From NCBI RefSeq assembly GCF_000496835.1, contig NZ_KI543236.1:104709-168708 (forward strand): 64,000 bases of DNA, in the 5' to 3' direction. A program made the position numbers and the translations under genes. This DNA comes from Thalassobacillus devorans MSP14 (GTDB lineage Bacteria > Bacillota > Bacilli > Bacillales > Halobacillaceae). Each line of letters begins with the position of its first letter. Position 1 is the first letter of the stretch. The notes under the pieces are model-generated. The model made no database searches. It saw only the letters and a program-made list of their open reading frames with translations, and was not told the DNA's origin. Shown here in pieces: positions 1 to 7,555 of the stretch.

Positions 1-168
1 GGGTTTACAACGATGTCTACCCTGGCAGCGGATACGATATCTCTTAGCAGCCAGTTATCCTTAACAGCGTCTTTGATCTATTTGGTAGTCTCATTGTTCG
101 GAGGAGTAGTGCTTGCTTTTGGCGGGTTAGTACTGGGAGCAAAGTGGAGTGAAAGTACTGGGAAATAA
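1..168 (+). CDS. crcB: Fluoride channel CrcB/Fluc, C-terminal part
   Basis: The last 55 residues of a Fluc fluoride channel, cut by the left window edge. The visible part opens with GFTTMSTLAAD, the conserved motif that in CrcB proteins normally reads G-x-TTFST, and then has one hydrophobic membrane helix ending in a short charged tail. It stops 13 bases before a second crcB gene on the same strand, so the two are very likely an operon encoding a heterodimeric channel, as is common in Firmicutes where single-domain Fluc genes come in pairs. The start, promoter and any fluoride riboswitch would lie outside the window. Confidence 0.85.
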   Translation, partial: GFTTMSTLAADTISLSSQLSLTASLIYLVVSLFGGVVLAFGGLVLGAKWSESTGK

Positions 169-181
169 GGTGGAATGAAAG

Positions 182-559
182 ATGAATGTGTTTATAGTAG
201 CTACAGGTGGTGCGTTCGGGGCAATGGCCAGGTACCTGCTTGGTTTGGTCATCATGAACCGAATTACGGATCCTCCAATACCCATAGCCATGCTGATTGT
301 AAACATTCTTGGATCATTCGGTCTGGGGCTGTTCTTTGGTCTGTTTTATGGTGCCATTCCTGGAAGTGCTTATCAAGATCCATTATTCTTATCTGTGGGA
401 ATAGGGTTTTTCGGGGCCTTTACTACTTTTTCTACGTTCAGTGTAGAATTGGTCCAGCTGGTACAGAAGCAATATTACGGCAAAGCTTGCGTCTATCTTA
501 GTATATCTGTCCTCGGAAGCATTGCGGCATTTTTATTGGGACTGTTTGCAGGAAGATAA
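182..559 (+). CDS. crcB: Fluoride channel CrcB/Fluc, second subunit
   Basis: A 125-residue membrane protein of normal CrcB length with four hydrophobic helices. Diagnostic motifs are GGAFGAMARY at residues 9-18, the conserved Asn in LIVNILGSF near residue 41, and GFFGAFTTFSTFSVE at 75-89, which carries the Phe box residues lining the fluoride pore. Fluc channels export fluoride passively from the cytoplasm. A ribosome site (AAGGTGG) lies in the 13-base gap after the upstream crcB, consistent with co-translation of two subunits. The longer-looking overlapping reading frame from 175 is a shadow. Confidence 0.93.
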   Translation: MNVFIVATGGAFGAMARYLLGLVIMNRITDPPIPIAMLIVNILGSFGLGLFFGLFYGAIPGSAYQDPLFLSVGIGFFGAFTTFSTFSVELVQLVQKQYYGKACVYLSISVLGSIAAFLLGLFAGR

Positions 560-683
560 CGGGACTTGATTATTTTTAAGGCCCTGATTAATTTTTTCTT
601 GCTAAAATAAAAATTGTTCCTTATTGTATGGTGTATGACAATAAATATCGTAATCCATTACCTTGGGAAAGTCGTGAGTAGCT

Positions 684-2051
684 ATGAAATTAAAACACCA
701 TAAAATGAAAAGTCTGGATCGAATACATCGATTCACATCCGCACAACTGATCGTTTTATATTATATATCAGCTGTTATCATCGCTACAGTCTTACTTAGT
801 TTGCCATTCACCCATCGTCCTGGGGTGGAATTGACATTTGTTGATACGTTGTTTACTGCTATCAGTGCCATCAGTGTTACTGGTCTTACAGTAGTTTCAA
901 CAGCAGATACGTTCAGCGTTCCCGGCTACTTTATCTTGATGTTCATCCTCCAGTTCGGAGGCATTGGGATTATGACGCTGGGTACCTTCATCTGGCTGCT
1001 ATTCGGCAAACGTATCGGCCTGCGGGAAAGACAACTGATTATGACAGACCAGAATCAATCCACGCTATCAGGTTTGGTTCAATTAATGAAACAAATATTA
1101 AGTCTTATCTTAGTCATAGAATTTATCGGCTTTTTAGTATTAGGTACTTATTTTTTGCAATATTTCCCTACCTGGCAGGAAGCCTATTTACAGGGAGCGT
1201 TTGCAGCTGTGAGTGCAACAACGAATGCGGGATTTGATATCACCGGCAGTTCTCTTGTACCATTCGCGGATGACTATTTTGTACAGTTTATAAATATTTT
1301 ATTACTCATTCTTGGAGCAATCGGTTTTCCAGTGTTAATTGAAGTTAAGGAGTTTCTGACTTATAAAGGGGATAATTATCGATTTTCACTTTACACTAAG
1401 CTGACTACTTCTACTTTTTTCTTGTTGGTAGCGGCGGGGACCATTTTTCTATTGGTCTTCGAACAAAATAATTTCCTTGCGGATAAGTCGTGGCATGAAA
1501 GTTTTTTCTATTCCCTTTTTCAATCAGTTACGACTAGAAATGGGGGACTCGCTACCATGGATGTCATTGAATTTACAACAGGCACATTATTAGGTGTTTC
1601 CATGCTAATGTTTATTGGTGCTTCTCCCAGCAGTGTAGGTGGTGGTGTACGTACCACAACATTTGCGATTGCCGTTTTGAGTTTATACGTATTTGCAAGA
1701 GGGAAGTCGACAATTAAAATTTTCGATAGAGAAATTGAGCAGACTGATGTGATACGTTCTTATATAGTCATTATGACTGCCTCACTGATTTGTGCATTTG
1801 CAGTAATCACTATGGCCATGATCGAAGATTCATTTACTTTGACGGAAATAATTTTTGAAGTATGCTCAGCTTTTGGAACAACCGGACTTTCTATGGGAAT
1901 TACTCCGGAGCTGAGTACCGGTGGTAAATCAGTGATCATGCTTCTGATGTTTATTGGAAGAATCGGGATTTTCTCTTTACTATTTATCATAAGAGGAAAA
2001 GAAATCAAAGAAAATTATCACTATCCGAAAGAGCGAGTCATAATTGGCTGA
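684..2051 (+). CDS. Potassium uptake protein, KtrB/KtrD (TrkH) family
   Basis: A 455-residue membrane subunit of a Ktr-type sodium-dependent potassium transporter. Four selectivity-filter loops are visible: SVTGLT (64-69), TTNAGF (179-184), TRNGG (284-288) and TTGLS (399-403), each with the filter glycine, in four membrane-pore-membrane repeats. The length fits B. subtilis KtrB/KtrD (about 450). No gene for the cytoplasmic RCK gating partner (KtrA/KtrC) is next to it, the usual situation for ktrD, so the partner must be encoded elsewhere. Potassium uptake is the first response to salt stress, which fits a halotolerant host. Whether it is the KtrB or KtrD orthologue cannot be decided from the sequence alone. 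Confidence 0.9.
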   Translation: MKLKHHKMKSLDRIHRFTSAQLIVLYYISAVIIATVLLSLPFTHRPGVELTFVDTLFTAISAISVTGLTVVSTADTFSVPGYFILMFILQFGGIGIMTLGTFIWLLFGKRIGLRERQLIMTDQNQSTLSGLVQLMKQILSLILVIEFIGFLVLGTYFLQYFPTWQEAYLQGAFAAVSATTNAGFDITGSSLVPFADDYFVQFINILLLILGAIGFPVLIEVKEFLTYKGDNYRFSLYTKLTTSTFFLLVAAGTIFLLVFEQNNFLADKSWHESFFYSLFQSVTTRNGGLATMDVIEFTTGTLLGVSMLMFIGASPSSVGGGVRTTTFAIAVLSLYVFARGKSTIKIFDREIEQTDVIRSYIVIMTASLICAFAVITMAMIEDSFTLTEIIFEVCSAFGTTGLSMGITPELSTGGKSVIMLLMFIGRIGIFSLLFIIRGKEIKENYHYPKERVIIG

Positions 2052-2065
2052 TTCACGAGAAAGCT

Positions 2066-2101
2066 ATCCCGGAAGTTCTCATTAGGACTAACCGGGATTT
2101 T
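2066..2101 (+). terminator. Intrinsic terminator after the Ktr gene
   Basis: Inverted repeat ATCCCGG / CCGGGAT with a second paired segment (AGTTCT / AGGACT, one G-U pair) inside it, followed by TTTTATTT. It closes the potassium transporter transcript 15 bases after the stop codon. Confidence 0.8.
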
Positions 2102-2196
2102 ATTTAAAACGTGGTTACATTATAAGGATATAGTCCAGGAGAAAAGCATGTTGTAAATGGGAGGCATACAGAGAGGGAGCAAAAGGTCAGGAAATA

Positions 2197-2232
2197 AAAA
2201 GAACAGTTGGTATTTCACCAACTGTTCTTTTT
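2197..2232 (-). terminator. Terminator of the regulator-propeptide operon
   Basis: A perfect 15-base inverted repeat (AAAAGAACAGTTGGT and its complement) with a six-base loop, flanked by A and T runs, 7 bases beyond the propeptide stop codon on the minus strand. It can also act on the plus strand. It confines the short propeptide gene to the regulator transcript. Confidence 0.85.
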
Positions 2233-2238
2233 ATTAGT

Positions 2239-2379
2239 TTATTCAGTAACTTCGATAGAATTAAGACCGCCAACAGCTGGCTCTTCTCCGGCAAGGTCAG
2301 TTGTGTTATTACTACCAAAACCTAACGCAAAAACTGCTGCCAAAGCTAGCACACTCAAGATTTTAGTGAATTTTTTCAT
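2239..2379 (-). CDS. Secreted 46-residue propeptide, probable signalling peptide of an RRNPP cassette
   Basis: A short gene of 46 codons below usual gene-calling limits. The N-terminus MKKFTKILSV is basic and followed by a hydrophobic stretch ending in ALGFG near residue 22, a typical Sec signal peptide. The remaining segment (SNNTTDLAGEEPAVGG, then LNSIEVTE) is small, acidic and polar, like the exported precursors of NprX, PapR and Phr peptides. The ribosome site AAAGGAGTGG sits 5 to 7 bases before the ATG and overlaps the stop codon of the upstream regulator, so the two genes are translationally linked. A strong terminator follows. Size, signal peptide and position directly after an XRE-TPR regulator are the hallmark of an autoinducing peptide gene; the mature peptide cannot be named from sequence alone. 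Confidence 0.8.
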   Translation of the reverse strand: MKKFTKILSVLALAAVFALGFGSNNTTDLAGEEPAVGGLNSIEVTE

Positions 2380-2392
2380 TTGTTCCACTCCT

Positions 2393-3655
2393 TTACTTTA
2401 ATATTTTTAAAGCTTTCTGATAATAGATGCTTGAAACTTTATAATTCGCTTTCTGGAAATGATAGTTTCCAAGAGAGCGGAAAGCCCTATAAAGAAGATC
2501 ATTTTCGCTTTGTTTCTCATAATATTCTATAGCTGAATCTAACTCTTTTAAATATTCTTCGGTATCTAAAAACTTCAAGATAAAGTCGGTGAATAAAATA
2601 GTAATATACGCCGGATGTTGATTAGTTGCATTATTTTCATGTAATGTCTTATATAATTGGAGACCTTTTTCTCTCTCTTCCTTGATAATATAGATTTCAA
2701 TCAAAGCTCTATAGGCACTCCACAAGGGAGTTCGTCCTTCTTCCAGATCAATCTCAATCGATTTTTGAAGGAATTCCTCGGCTTCTGAATACTTTTTTAA
2801 ATCAATATTAATTAATCCCTTATTGTGATAAATAAGTGTTAGTAAATCTTTATATTCATACTTAGTAGCAGTGATCAAAGCTTGTTTTAAATATTGCAAT
2901 GCTTCTTCATGTTGTCCTATTTTCATATGTTGAGCTGCCAATAAGTTATTGGTTTTACATAGTAAAATTTCATATTTCTTCGTATATTCAAACATGAACT
3001 TGGCTTTTAAACCAAACTGTATTGCCTTACTATGTAACTCGAGTTTTCCGTATAATAAGGCGATATTATAGATAACAGCAGCTTTCATTGGTCCCTGTTC
3101 GACTGAATCTACAAACATTTCCATGTAATAGGTACTTTCTTTGATCATATTTTCCGAGAACATTTTCAACGCCATCATATAGTTGAAACTTTCTCTTACC
3201 AGCTTCGGATAAGAACGCAATTCTGTTTCATCGATATAATGAATGATGAAGTTTTCGTATAGGTCGATGGCTTTTTTAGTATCATTGATTTTGTAATAAT
3301 AAGCGCACTTCAAACATAAATAAGTGGCTTCCAGGCTGATCGGTGATAAATATTCGAAGTAGTTCTCTTCGATAACATCGATCACTTCTTTAGCCTTGTC
3401 CGGGTGCAGGACAATATTGGAAAGAAGCAGGCGTAGAATATATTCTGCGTCTTCATCCCGTGTTTCATAATTGGTCAAAAAACCTGGGCATACTTCGAAC
3501 TTCCGTTCTAAAGCTTGTAACACATGCGGCCTGGGGGGATAATTGCCCTCTTCTATTTTAGCCAGGTAACTGGAAGATGTAATAGTGTCTGCGGTTTGCT
3601 TTAAAGTTAGCTTCCGGTTATTTCTCATGATTTGAATGCGATTCCCGATGTGCAT
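2393..3655 (-). CDS. RRNPP-family transcriptional regulator (XRE DNA-binding domain plus TPR repeats), NprR-like
   Basis: 420 residues. Residues about 5-57 form an XRE helix-turn-helix (RKLTLKQTADTITSSSYLAKIEEG). The rest is helical with repeated TPR-like units, for example ALQYLKQALITATKYEYKDLL and AEEFLQKSIEIDLEEGR. The length matches NprR (about 420) better than PlcR (about 285). Family members bind a re-imported oligopeptide in the TPR groove and switch DNA binding. The start ATG has a GGGGT ribosome site 7 bases upstream. A 46-codon propeptide gene follows 13 bases after the stop, completing the pair. The promoter region holds two inverted repeats sharing CTCACTGT, likely its own operators. 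Target genes other than itself are not evident nearby. Confidence 0.85.
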   Translation of the reverse strand: MHIGNRIQIMRNNRKLTLKQTADTITSSSYLAKIEEGNYPPRPHVLQALERKFEVCPGFLTNYETRDEDAEYILRLLLSNIVLHPDKAKEVIDVIEENYFEYLSPISLEATYLCLKCAYYYKINDTKKAIDLYENFIIHYIDETELRSYPKLVRESFNYMMALKMFSENMIKESTYYMEMFVDSVEQGPMKAAVIYNIALLYGKLELHSKAIQFGLKAKFMFEYTKKYEILLCKTNNLLAAQHMKIGQHEEALQYLKQALITATKYEYKDLLTLIYHNKGLINIDLKKYSEAEEFLQKSIEIDLEEGRTPLWSAYRALIEIYIIKEEREKGLQLYKTLHENNATNQHPAYITILFTDFILKFLDTEEYLKELDSAIEYYEKQSENDLLYRAFRSLGNYHFQKANYKVSSIYYQKALKILK

Positions 3656-3683
3656 AATCAGACCCCATTGTGTGTTTATTCCA

Positions 3684-3704
3684 AAGACTCAGACAGTGAG
3701 TCTT
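3684..3704. promoter_or_regulatory. Perfect inverted repeat in the regulator promoter (candidate operator 1)
   Basis: AAGACTCA-GACAG-TGAGTCTT, 8-base arms and 5-base spacer, lying just downstream of the -10 box of the RRNPP regulator, where a bound repressor would block transcription. It shares the half-site CTCACTGT (on the minus strand) with the second repeat at 3748-3766. Confidence 0.6.
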
Positions 3705-3716
3705 GATTATTTTCAT

Positions 3717-3722
3717 ATTATA
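3717..3722 (-). promoter_or_regulatory. -10 box of the RRNPP regulator promoter
   Basis: Minus-strand TATAAT, about 60 bases before the regulator start codon. The -35 region is poor (T-rich, no TTGACA), which suggests dependence on an activator or weak basal expression. Confidence 0.6.
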
Positions 3723-3747
3723 CCAAAAGTGGAAAAAAGGAAATATG

Positions 3748-3766
3748 TCTCACTGTTTTTGTGAGA
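3748..3766. promoter_or_regulatory. Second inverted repeat in the regulator promoter (candidate operator 2)
   Basis: TCTCAC-TGTTTTT-GTGAGA, 6-base arms, upstream of the -35 region of the regulator promoter. It contains CTCACTGT in the orientation opposite to the copy in the 3684-3704 repeat, so two related sites flank the promoter. Confidence 0.5.
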
Positions 3767-3922
3767 ATACTATCATAGAAAACAGGTAAATATACCTATT
3801 AGTTGTTGCTTTTTCCTTATTACATGCTTCTGAATTACATCTTTTTCAAGGTTAATTTATCTAGTAATACCATAAAATAATGATGGGTAAAAAGTTATCC
3901 TTTTCAAATGTTCTGAATATGC

Positions 3923-3928
3923 TATAAT
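3923..3928 (+). promoter_or_regulatory. -10 box for the leader and UMP kinase paralog transcript
   Basis: TATAAT with a modest -35 (TTTTCA at 3901-3906, 16-base spacing). Transcription from here would run through the 24-codon leader ORF and the terminator before reaching the kinase gene. From the RRNPP gene to here (about 3660-3900) I see no other gene, only the operators and an AGGTA-AATA-TACCT palindrome at 3784-3797. Confidence 0.5.
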
Positions 3929-3965
3929 AATTTAACAAATTTGAAGAGGGTAAGGAGCGATTTTC

Positions 3966-4040
3966 ATGGATCAGCTGAGAGAAAACCATCATCATGAATC
4001 AATAAATGAAAATCCGTTCCTTTTTATTGTGAGAGTATAG
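3966..4040 (+). CDS. Leader peptide ORF, 24 residues
   Basis: A short ORF with a good ribosome site (AAGGAG, 8 bases before the ATG). The product starts MDQLRENHHHES and ends FLFIVRV; I do not recognise it. Its stop codon lies inside the left arm of the terminator hairpin at 4031-4067, so a ribosome finishing the ORF would cover that arm. This is the arrangement of a leader peptide in ribosome-controlled attenuation. It could instead be a stand-alone small protein gene with its own terminator. Confidence 0.5.
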   Translation: MDQLRENHHHESINENPFLFIVRV

Positions 4041-4067
4041 GCGTATTCGTCCTTGCTCTCTTTTTTT
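4031..4067 (+). terminator. Terminator/attenuator between leader ORF and UMP kinase paralog
   Basis: GAGAG and AGGCG on the left arm pair with CGTCCT and CTCTC on the right arm around a TATT loop, followed directly by seven T. It lies upstream of the kinase gene and overlaps the leader ORF stop codon. Confidence 0.7.
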
Positions 4068-4118
4068 ACGATGAACTTTTAGAGAAATGTTTGGTTAATG
4101 CCGTTAGGAGGAAAAAGG

Positions 4119-4859
4119 ATGAGATACCGTCGGGTTTTAGTGAAAATCAGTGGTGGAGCGCTCGGGGGAGACAATAATGAAAATTTTGATCATACCCATT
4201 TAGAGCATATCTCCAATGAAATATTGTCCCTTGTAGAAGCCGGAATTGAAGTAGCAATTGTAGTTGGTGGTGGGAATATTTTTCGGGGAAGGACTGCTGA
4301 AGCCTGGGGAATCGACCGGGTAGAGGCGGATAATATCGGCACGATGGGAACTGTTATCAATAGCCTCATGTTACGTGGTGTATTAAAAAGTAAAACAGAG
4401 AGGGAAGTCAGAGTGATGACTTCTGTGCCGATTTCCGCTGTAGCTGAACCATACATCCGACTGAAGGCGATGCATCATTTGGAAAAAGGATACTTGATCA
4501 TCTGTGCAGGCGGCAATGGCCAACCGTTTGTGACAACAGATTATCCGGCTGTTCAGCGTGCAGTAGAATTGGAATGTGATGCTATTCTGGTAGCGAAACA
4601 AGGAGTGGACGGAGTCTTCACTGCAGATCCAAATAAACATAAACACGCCCAAATGTATACATTATTGAATTATGATGATATTCTGATCAAAAACATTCAA
4701 GTGATGGACCAGACTGCCTTATTGCTGGCGAGAGACCACAAGCTTCCAGTCCATATATTTAACTTCGACTATCCTGGCATGATGCAAAAATTATGTGCAG
4801 GGATGGATGTCGGCACCATGGTTTCGAACCAGCCTTCCACACTGAAGGAAGACGCATGA
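4119..4859 (+). CDS. UMP kinase-like protein (amino acid kinase family), PyrH paralog
   Basis: 246 residues starting at the ATG 7 bases after AGGAGG; the longer frame from 4098 adds residues without a ribosome site. The amino acid kinase fold is shown by VKISGGALGG (8-17), VVGGGNIFRGR, the AEPYIRLKAMHHLEKG segment, and VAKQGVDGVFTADP near the nucleotide site, closely matching bacterial UMP kinase. UMP kinase makes UDP from UMP. The gene is not in the usual tsf-pyrH-frr setting, and the phosphate loop reads KISGG where canonical PyrH has KLSGE, so this looks like a second, diverged copy. It is preceded by a leader ORF and terminator, suggesting conditional expression. Substrate is inferred, not proven. 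Confidence 0.75.
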   Translation: MRYRRVLVKISGGALGGDNNENFDHTHLEHISNEILSLVEAGIEVAIVVGGGNIFRGRTAEAWGIDRVEADNIGTMGTVINSLMLRGVLKSKTEREVRVMTSVPISAVAEPYIRLKAMHHLEKGYLIICAGGNGQPFVTTDYPAVQRAVELECDAILVAKQGVDGVFTADPNKHKHAQMYTLLNYDDILIKNIQVMDQTALLLARDHKLPVHIFNFDYPGMMQKLCAGMDVGTMVSNQPSTLKEDA

Positions 4860-4935
4860 TTTTAACTCAATAAAAAAGTGACTTATAGGAAGAATATTAG
4901 TAACATAGTGATTGACTGTAAAGGAGAGATCGTTC

Positions 4936-5829
4936 ATGGCAATCAAACCGATCATTTTGTCAGATAAGGAATTTTTGAATCATGAAGAATTGCACTATCC
5001 CTTCGAAGAAAGAGGATTGCAGTTCGGTGACGGGGTTTATGAAGTAATCCGTGTATACGATGGCAATTATTATCTAATGGAAGAACACATCGACCGGTTA
5101 TTTCGTTCTGTTGAAGCAATAAAAATCAGGATACCTTTCACAAAAAAAGAGCTGAAAGATTTATTACACCAGTTGTTAGAAAAAAACAAGGTGGATCAAG
5201 ATGCCAAGGTTTACTTACAAATTACGAGAGGTTCAGCTGCCAGGGATCATGCATTCCCGGTGGATGTGAAGCCTAATTTTTATGCTTATGCCCAAGAGCT
5301 TTCAAGAAACTTGCCAGTGATGTGGAATGGTGGATCGGTGATCTCCCATTCAGACCATCGCTGGGACTGGTGTTATATTAAGAGCTTGAATCTGCTGCCG
5401 AATGTTCTTGCCAAGCAGGAAGCGAAAGAGAATGGAAGTATAGAAGCGATCCTTCATAAAGATGGTGTGGTAACGGAAGGCAGTTCTTCAAATGCTTATC
5501 TCGTGCGAGACGGGAAAGTTTTTACCCATCCCGCTAAAAAGAATATCCTGCATGGGTGTGTCCGCATGAGGGTAGAGCAGTTCTGCGATGATCTGGGCAT
5601 CCCATTTATGGAAGAAGCGTTCCGGGTCGAAGATATTCAATATGCTGATGAGATGTTCATTACCAGCAGTACGACTGAGGTAACCCCAGTCACGCATTTC
5701 GATGGTAAAAAGATTGCAAATGGCACCCCGGGTGAGGTTACTAGAAAGCTTCAATTTGCCTACGAGAAAGATGCTGGGATTCCAACAGCAAAATCACTTT
5801 TTGAAAGTGTGGAAAAGCAAAACGCATAA
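4936..5829 (+). CDS. dat: D-amino acid aminotransferase
   Basis: 297 residues of the fold-type IV PLP aminotransferases. Visible signatures: GDGVYEVIRVYDG (31-43), EEHIDRLFRS (49-58), LQITRGSAARDHAFP, the PLP lysine K149 in CYIKSLNLL, and VVTEGSSSNAYLV around the cofactor-binding glutamate. The protein interconverts D-alanine and D-glutamate, supplying D-amino acids for peptidoglycan and poly-gamma-glutamate. The start at 4936 is chosen because AAGGAGA lies 8 bases upstream; a TTG 24 bases earlier has no such site. A terminator follows. The distance to the UMP kinase paralog (about 75 bases) leaves open whether they are co-transcribed. Confidence 0.9.
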   Translation: MAIKPIILSDKEFLNHEELHYPFEERGLQFGDGVYEVIRVYDGNYYLMEEHIDRLFRSVEAIKIRIPFTKKELKDLLHQLLEKNKVDQDAKVYLQITRGSAARDHAFPVDVKPNFYAYAQELSRNLPVMWNGGSVISHSDHRWDWCYIKSLNLLPNVLAKQEAKENGSIEAILHKDGVVTEGSSSNAYLVRDGKVFTHPAKKNILHGCVRMRVEQFCDDLGIPFMEEAFRVEDIQYADEMFITSSTTEVTPVTHFDGKKIANGTPGEVTRKLQFAYEKDAGIPTAKSLFESVEKQNA

Positions 5830-5855
5830 TCGTGCTTAAACTATAAACGTTATAG

Positions 5856-5887
5856 GATACAGGCTATTTTGCCTGTATCTTTTTTTG
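5856..5887 (+). terminator. Intrinsic terminator after dat
   Basis: Perfect 9-base stem GATACAGGC / GCCTGTATC with a short loop, followed by a run of T. Confidence 0.9.
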
Positions 5888-5968
5888 TCTTTATTAATTG
5901 AATAAAAGGCGGCCATACTATCCATGGCTGTTTATTTTGTGTACGATGAAGGAAAGGAGGCTAACACG

Positions 5969-6409
5969 ATGAAAAAAGTCCGTTTAGAATTTACACCAGA
6001 TCAATACCAGAAGCTTGTAGAAACCCTGTTCTTAGGGGGATGGGTATCGAATACAACACATCAGGATTTAGATGAGGACTTTGAAGCGCTTCGTGACCAT
6101 GTGTACCACTATTACAAAGAAGCTGGTATGGAAGGGTTGATTGAGGAAAACCAGGAAATTGGTTATAAGGATTTGAATGTTGACTATGAGTCGACATTGC
6201 TTTCCCGATACATCGAACCGTATGATGAACAAGTGTTTTGGGAAAAGCTGGCTGAAAAATTATCTGACCGTGAGCTGGTTAATATGGAAGGGCCTATTTC
6301 CGTTCCACTTAATGAAGCTCAAATCTTAAAGAAGCTTGCTCTTGAAGAAGAGATTGAAGAAGATTTACACATAAACGGTTTACAGCATGTAAAGTGGGAG
6401 CGAAAGTGA
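5969..6409 (+). CDS. Conserved protein of unknown function, 146 residues
   Basis: An acidic soluble protein beginning MKKVRLEFTPDQYQKLVET, with AAAGGAGG 8 bases before this ATG; the frame is open further upstream but without a ribosome site. No signal peptide, membrane helix or metal motif is visible. Sequence character (many Glu, Leu and Tyr; predicted mostly helical) fits a small cytosolic Bacillaceae family. It converges on the germination operon, with only 5 bases between the two stop codons. I do not recognise a function. Confidence 0.7.
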   Translation: MKKVRLEFTPDQYQKLVETLFLGGWVSNTTHQDLDEDFEALRDHVYHYYKEAGMEGLIEENQEIGYKDLNVDYESTLLSRYIEPYDEQVFWEKLAEKLSDRELVNMEGPISVPLNEAQILKKLALEEEIEEDLHINGLQHVKWERK

Positions 6410-6414
6410 CTGTT

Positions 6415-7539
6415 TTATTTTAATGAACTCCCACTTTCCTTTTTCTTTGTCCGTTTCTTCTTTATTAAAGCTCCTGTCAGTAGTAAAACCGGTAGAATAA
6501 ATCCATGCATTGTTGCATAAGGAAGCCAGGTAGTACTGACGAAACTTTCAAAATAAGCGACATCAGGGTAGGCGATGATTGAAAGTACTACCATGCCCAT
6601 TCCTAATGGTAATAGTAAAATGCGGTAATCATCGATTTTTAAAAATTGAGCGATTCCTAAACTTGAAGCATAATAAAGGATGACCAGTTTGAAGAAAATA
6701 GTCAGCATCCATACGATAGCCACGATAATTTCTACTCCTTCTAAGAATCCTGCAACGTTTATTTTAGTTGCCAGCTCATAGATAGGATATTCATTCAAAG
6801 CAGTAAGATCACTGCCTAACACTAGAATGCTGAACAAGGTTAGCAGTGTCAAAAAGCCACACCCAATTAACAATCCGATCAACCATGCATGTTTGGCTTT
6901 GTGTTTTTCTTTAACGTGAGGGTAGATCATCAAAAATATGATCATTTCCAGTAACGGAGTACTTATGATAGTTAAAGAAGTGTTTGAAATGGACTGTAAA
7001 CCAGCCCCAAACATTGGTTTAAGGTTGTTAATGTCGAGTTGTGGGGTAAGCGAAAGAAATAGGAAAACCAATAATAGAATCATCCAGGTGATGAACATTT
7101 CTGCGGAACGTCCAATCGTCTCGATGCCCAGACCAGCTCCCATGATTACGACTAATAGGAAAAGGATATGAGTAAATTGTAAAGGCGTTTGATCCATCAT
7201 CTGTGTAGTCATGAAATCCCCAATATTCCTCAATACTAAAGCGGCAAGGATATAAATGAAAACCAAGTGAAAAAAGCTGATGATTCGCCCGAACCAATTT
7301 CCGAAAATATCAATCGCTGCTTCCACAAAAGTTTTATTACCAATTGTGACGCCGATCTTGTGATATAAAAGCACCAATAACACTCCGATTCCAGTGCCTG
7401 CAATAGCCGACATCCAACCATCCTGTTTTGCTCCAGCAGCTAGTGGACCAGGAATGATAAGAATGGAACTTCCTATTATGAAAAGTATCACCAAATACAT
7501 GAACTGGCGTGGGCTGATTGTGTTATTTTCCATCTTCAT
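6415..7539 (-). CDS. Germinant receptor B subunit (GerAB family permease)
   Basis: 374 residues, about ten membrane helices, APC-superfamily type. The N-terminal ISPRQFMYLVILFIIGSSIL pattern and the PGPLAAGAKQDGW segment are typical of GerAB/GerKB/YndE proteins, which bind the germinant in the spore inner membrane. It is the last gene of an A-C-D-B operon on the minus strand, 16 bases after the D gene. The basic tail (KKKRTKKKES) is cytosolic. Germinant specificity cannot be read from the sequence. Confidence 0.9.
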   Translation of the reverse strand: MKMENNTISPRQFMYLVILFIIGSSILIIPGPLAAGAKQDGWMSAIAGTGIGVLLVLLYHKIGVTIGNKTFVEAAIDIFGNWFGRIISFFHLVFIYILAALVLRNIGDFMTTQMMDQTPLQFTHILFLLVVIMGAGLGIETIGRSAEMFITWMILLLVFLFLSLTPQLDINNLKPMFGAGLQSISNTSLTIISTPLLEMIIFLMIYPHVKEKHKAKHAWLIGLLIGCGFLTLLTLFSILVLGSDLTALNEYPIYELATKINVAGFLEGVEIIVAIVWMLTIFFKLVILYYASSLGIAQFLKIDDYRILLLPLGMGMVVLSIIAYPDVAYFESFVSTTWLPYATMHGFILPVLLLTGALIKKKRTKKKESGSSLK

Positions 7540-7555
7540 TCATCCTCACTTGTTA

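Noticed and set aside
2207-2401. Plus-strand ORF of 64 residues
   Set aside because: Antisense to the propeptide gene. It starts inside a terminator hairpin and has no ribosome site; the minus-strand gene explains the region.
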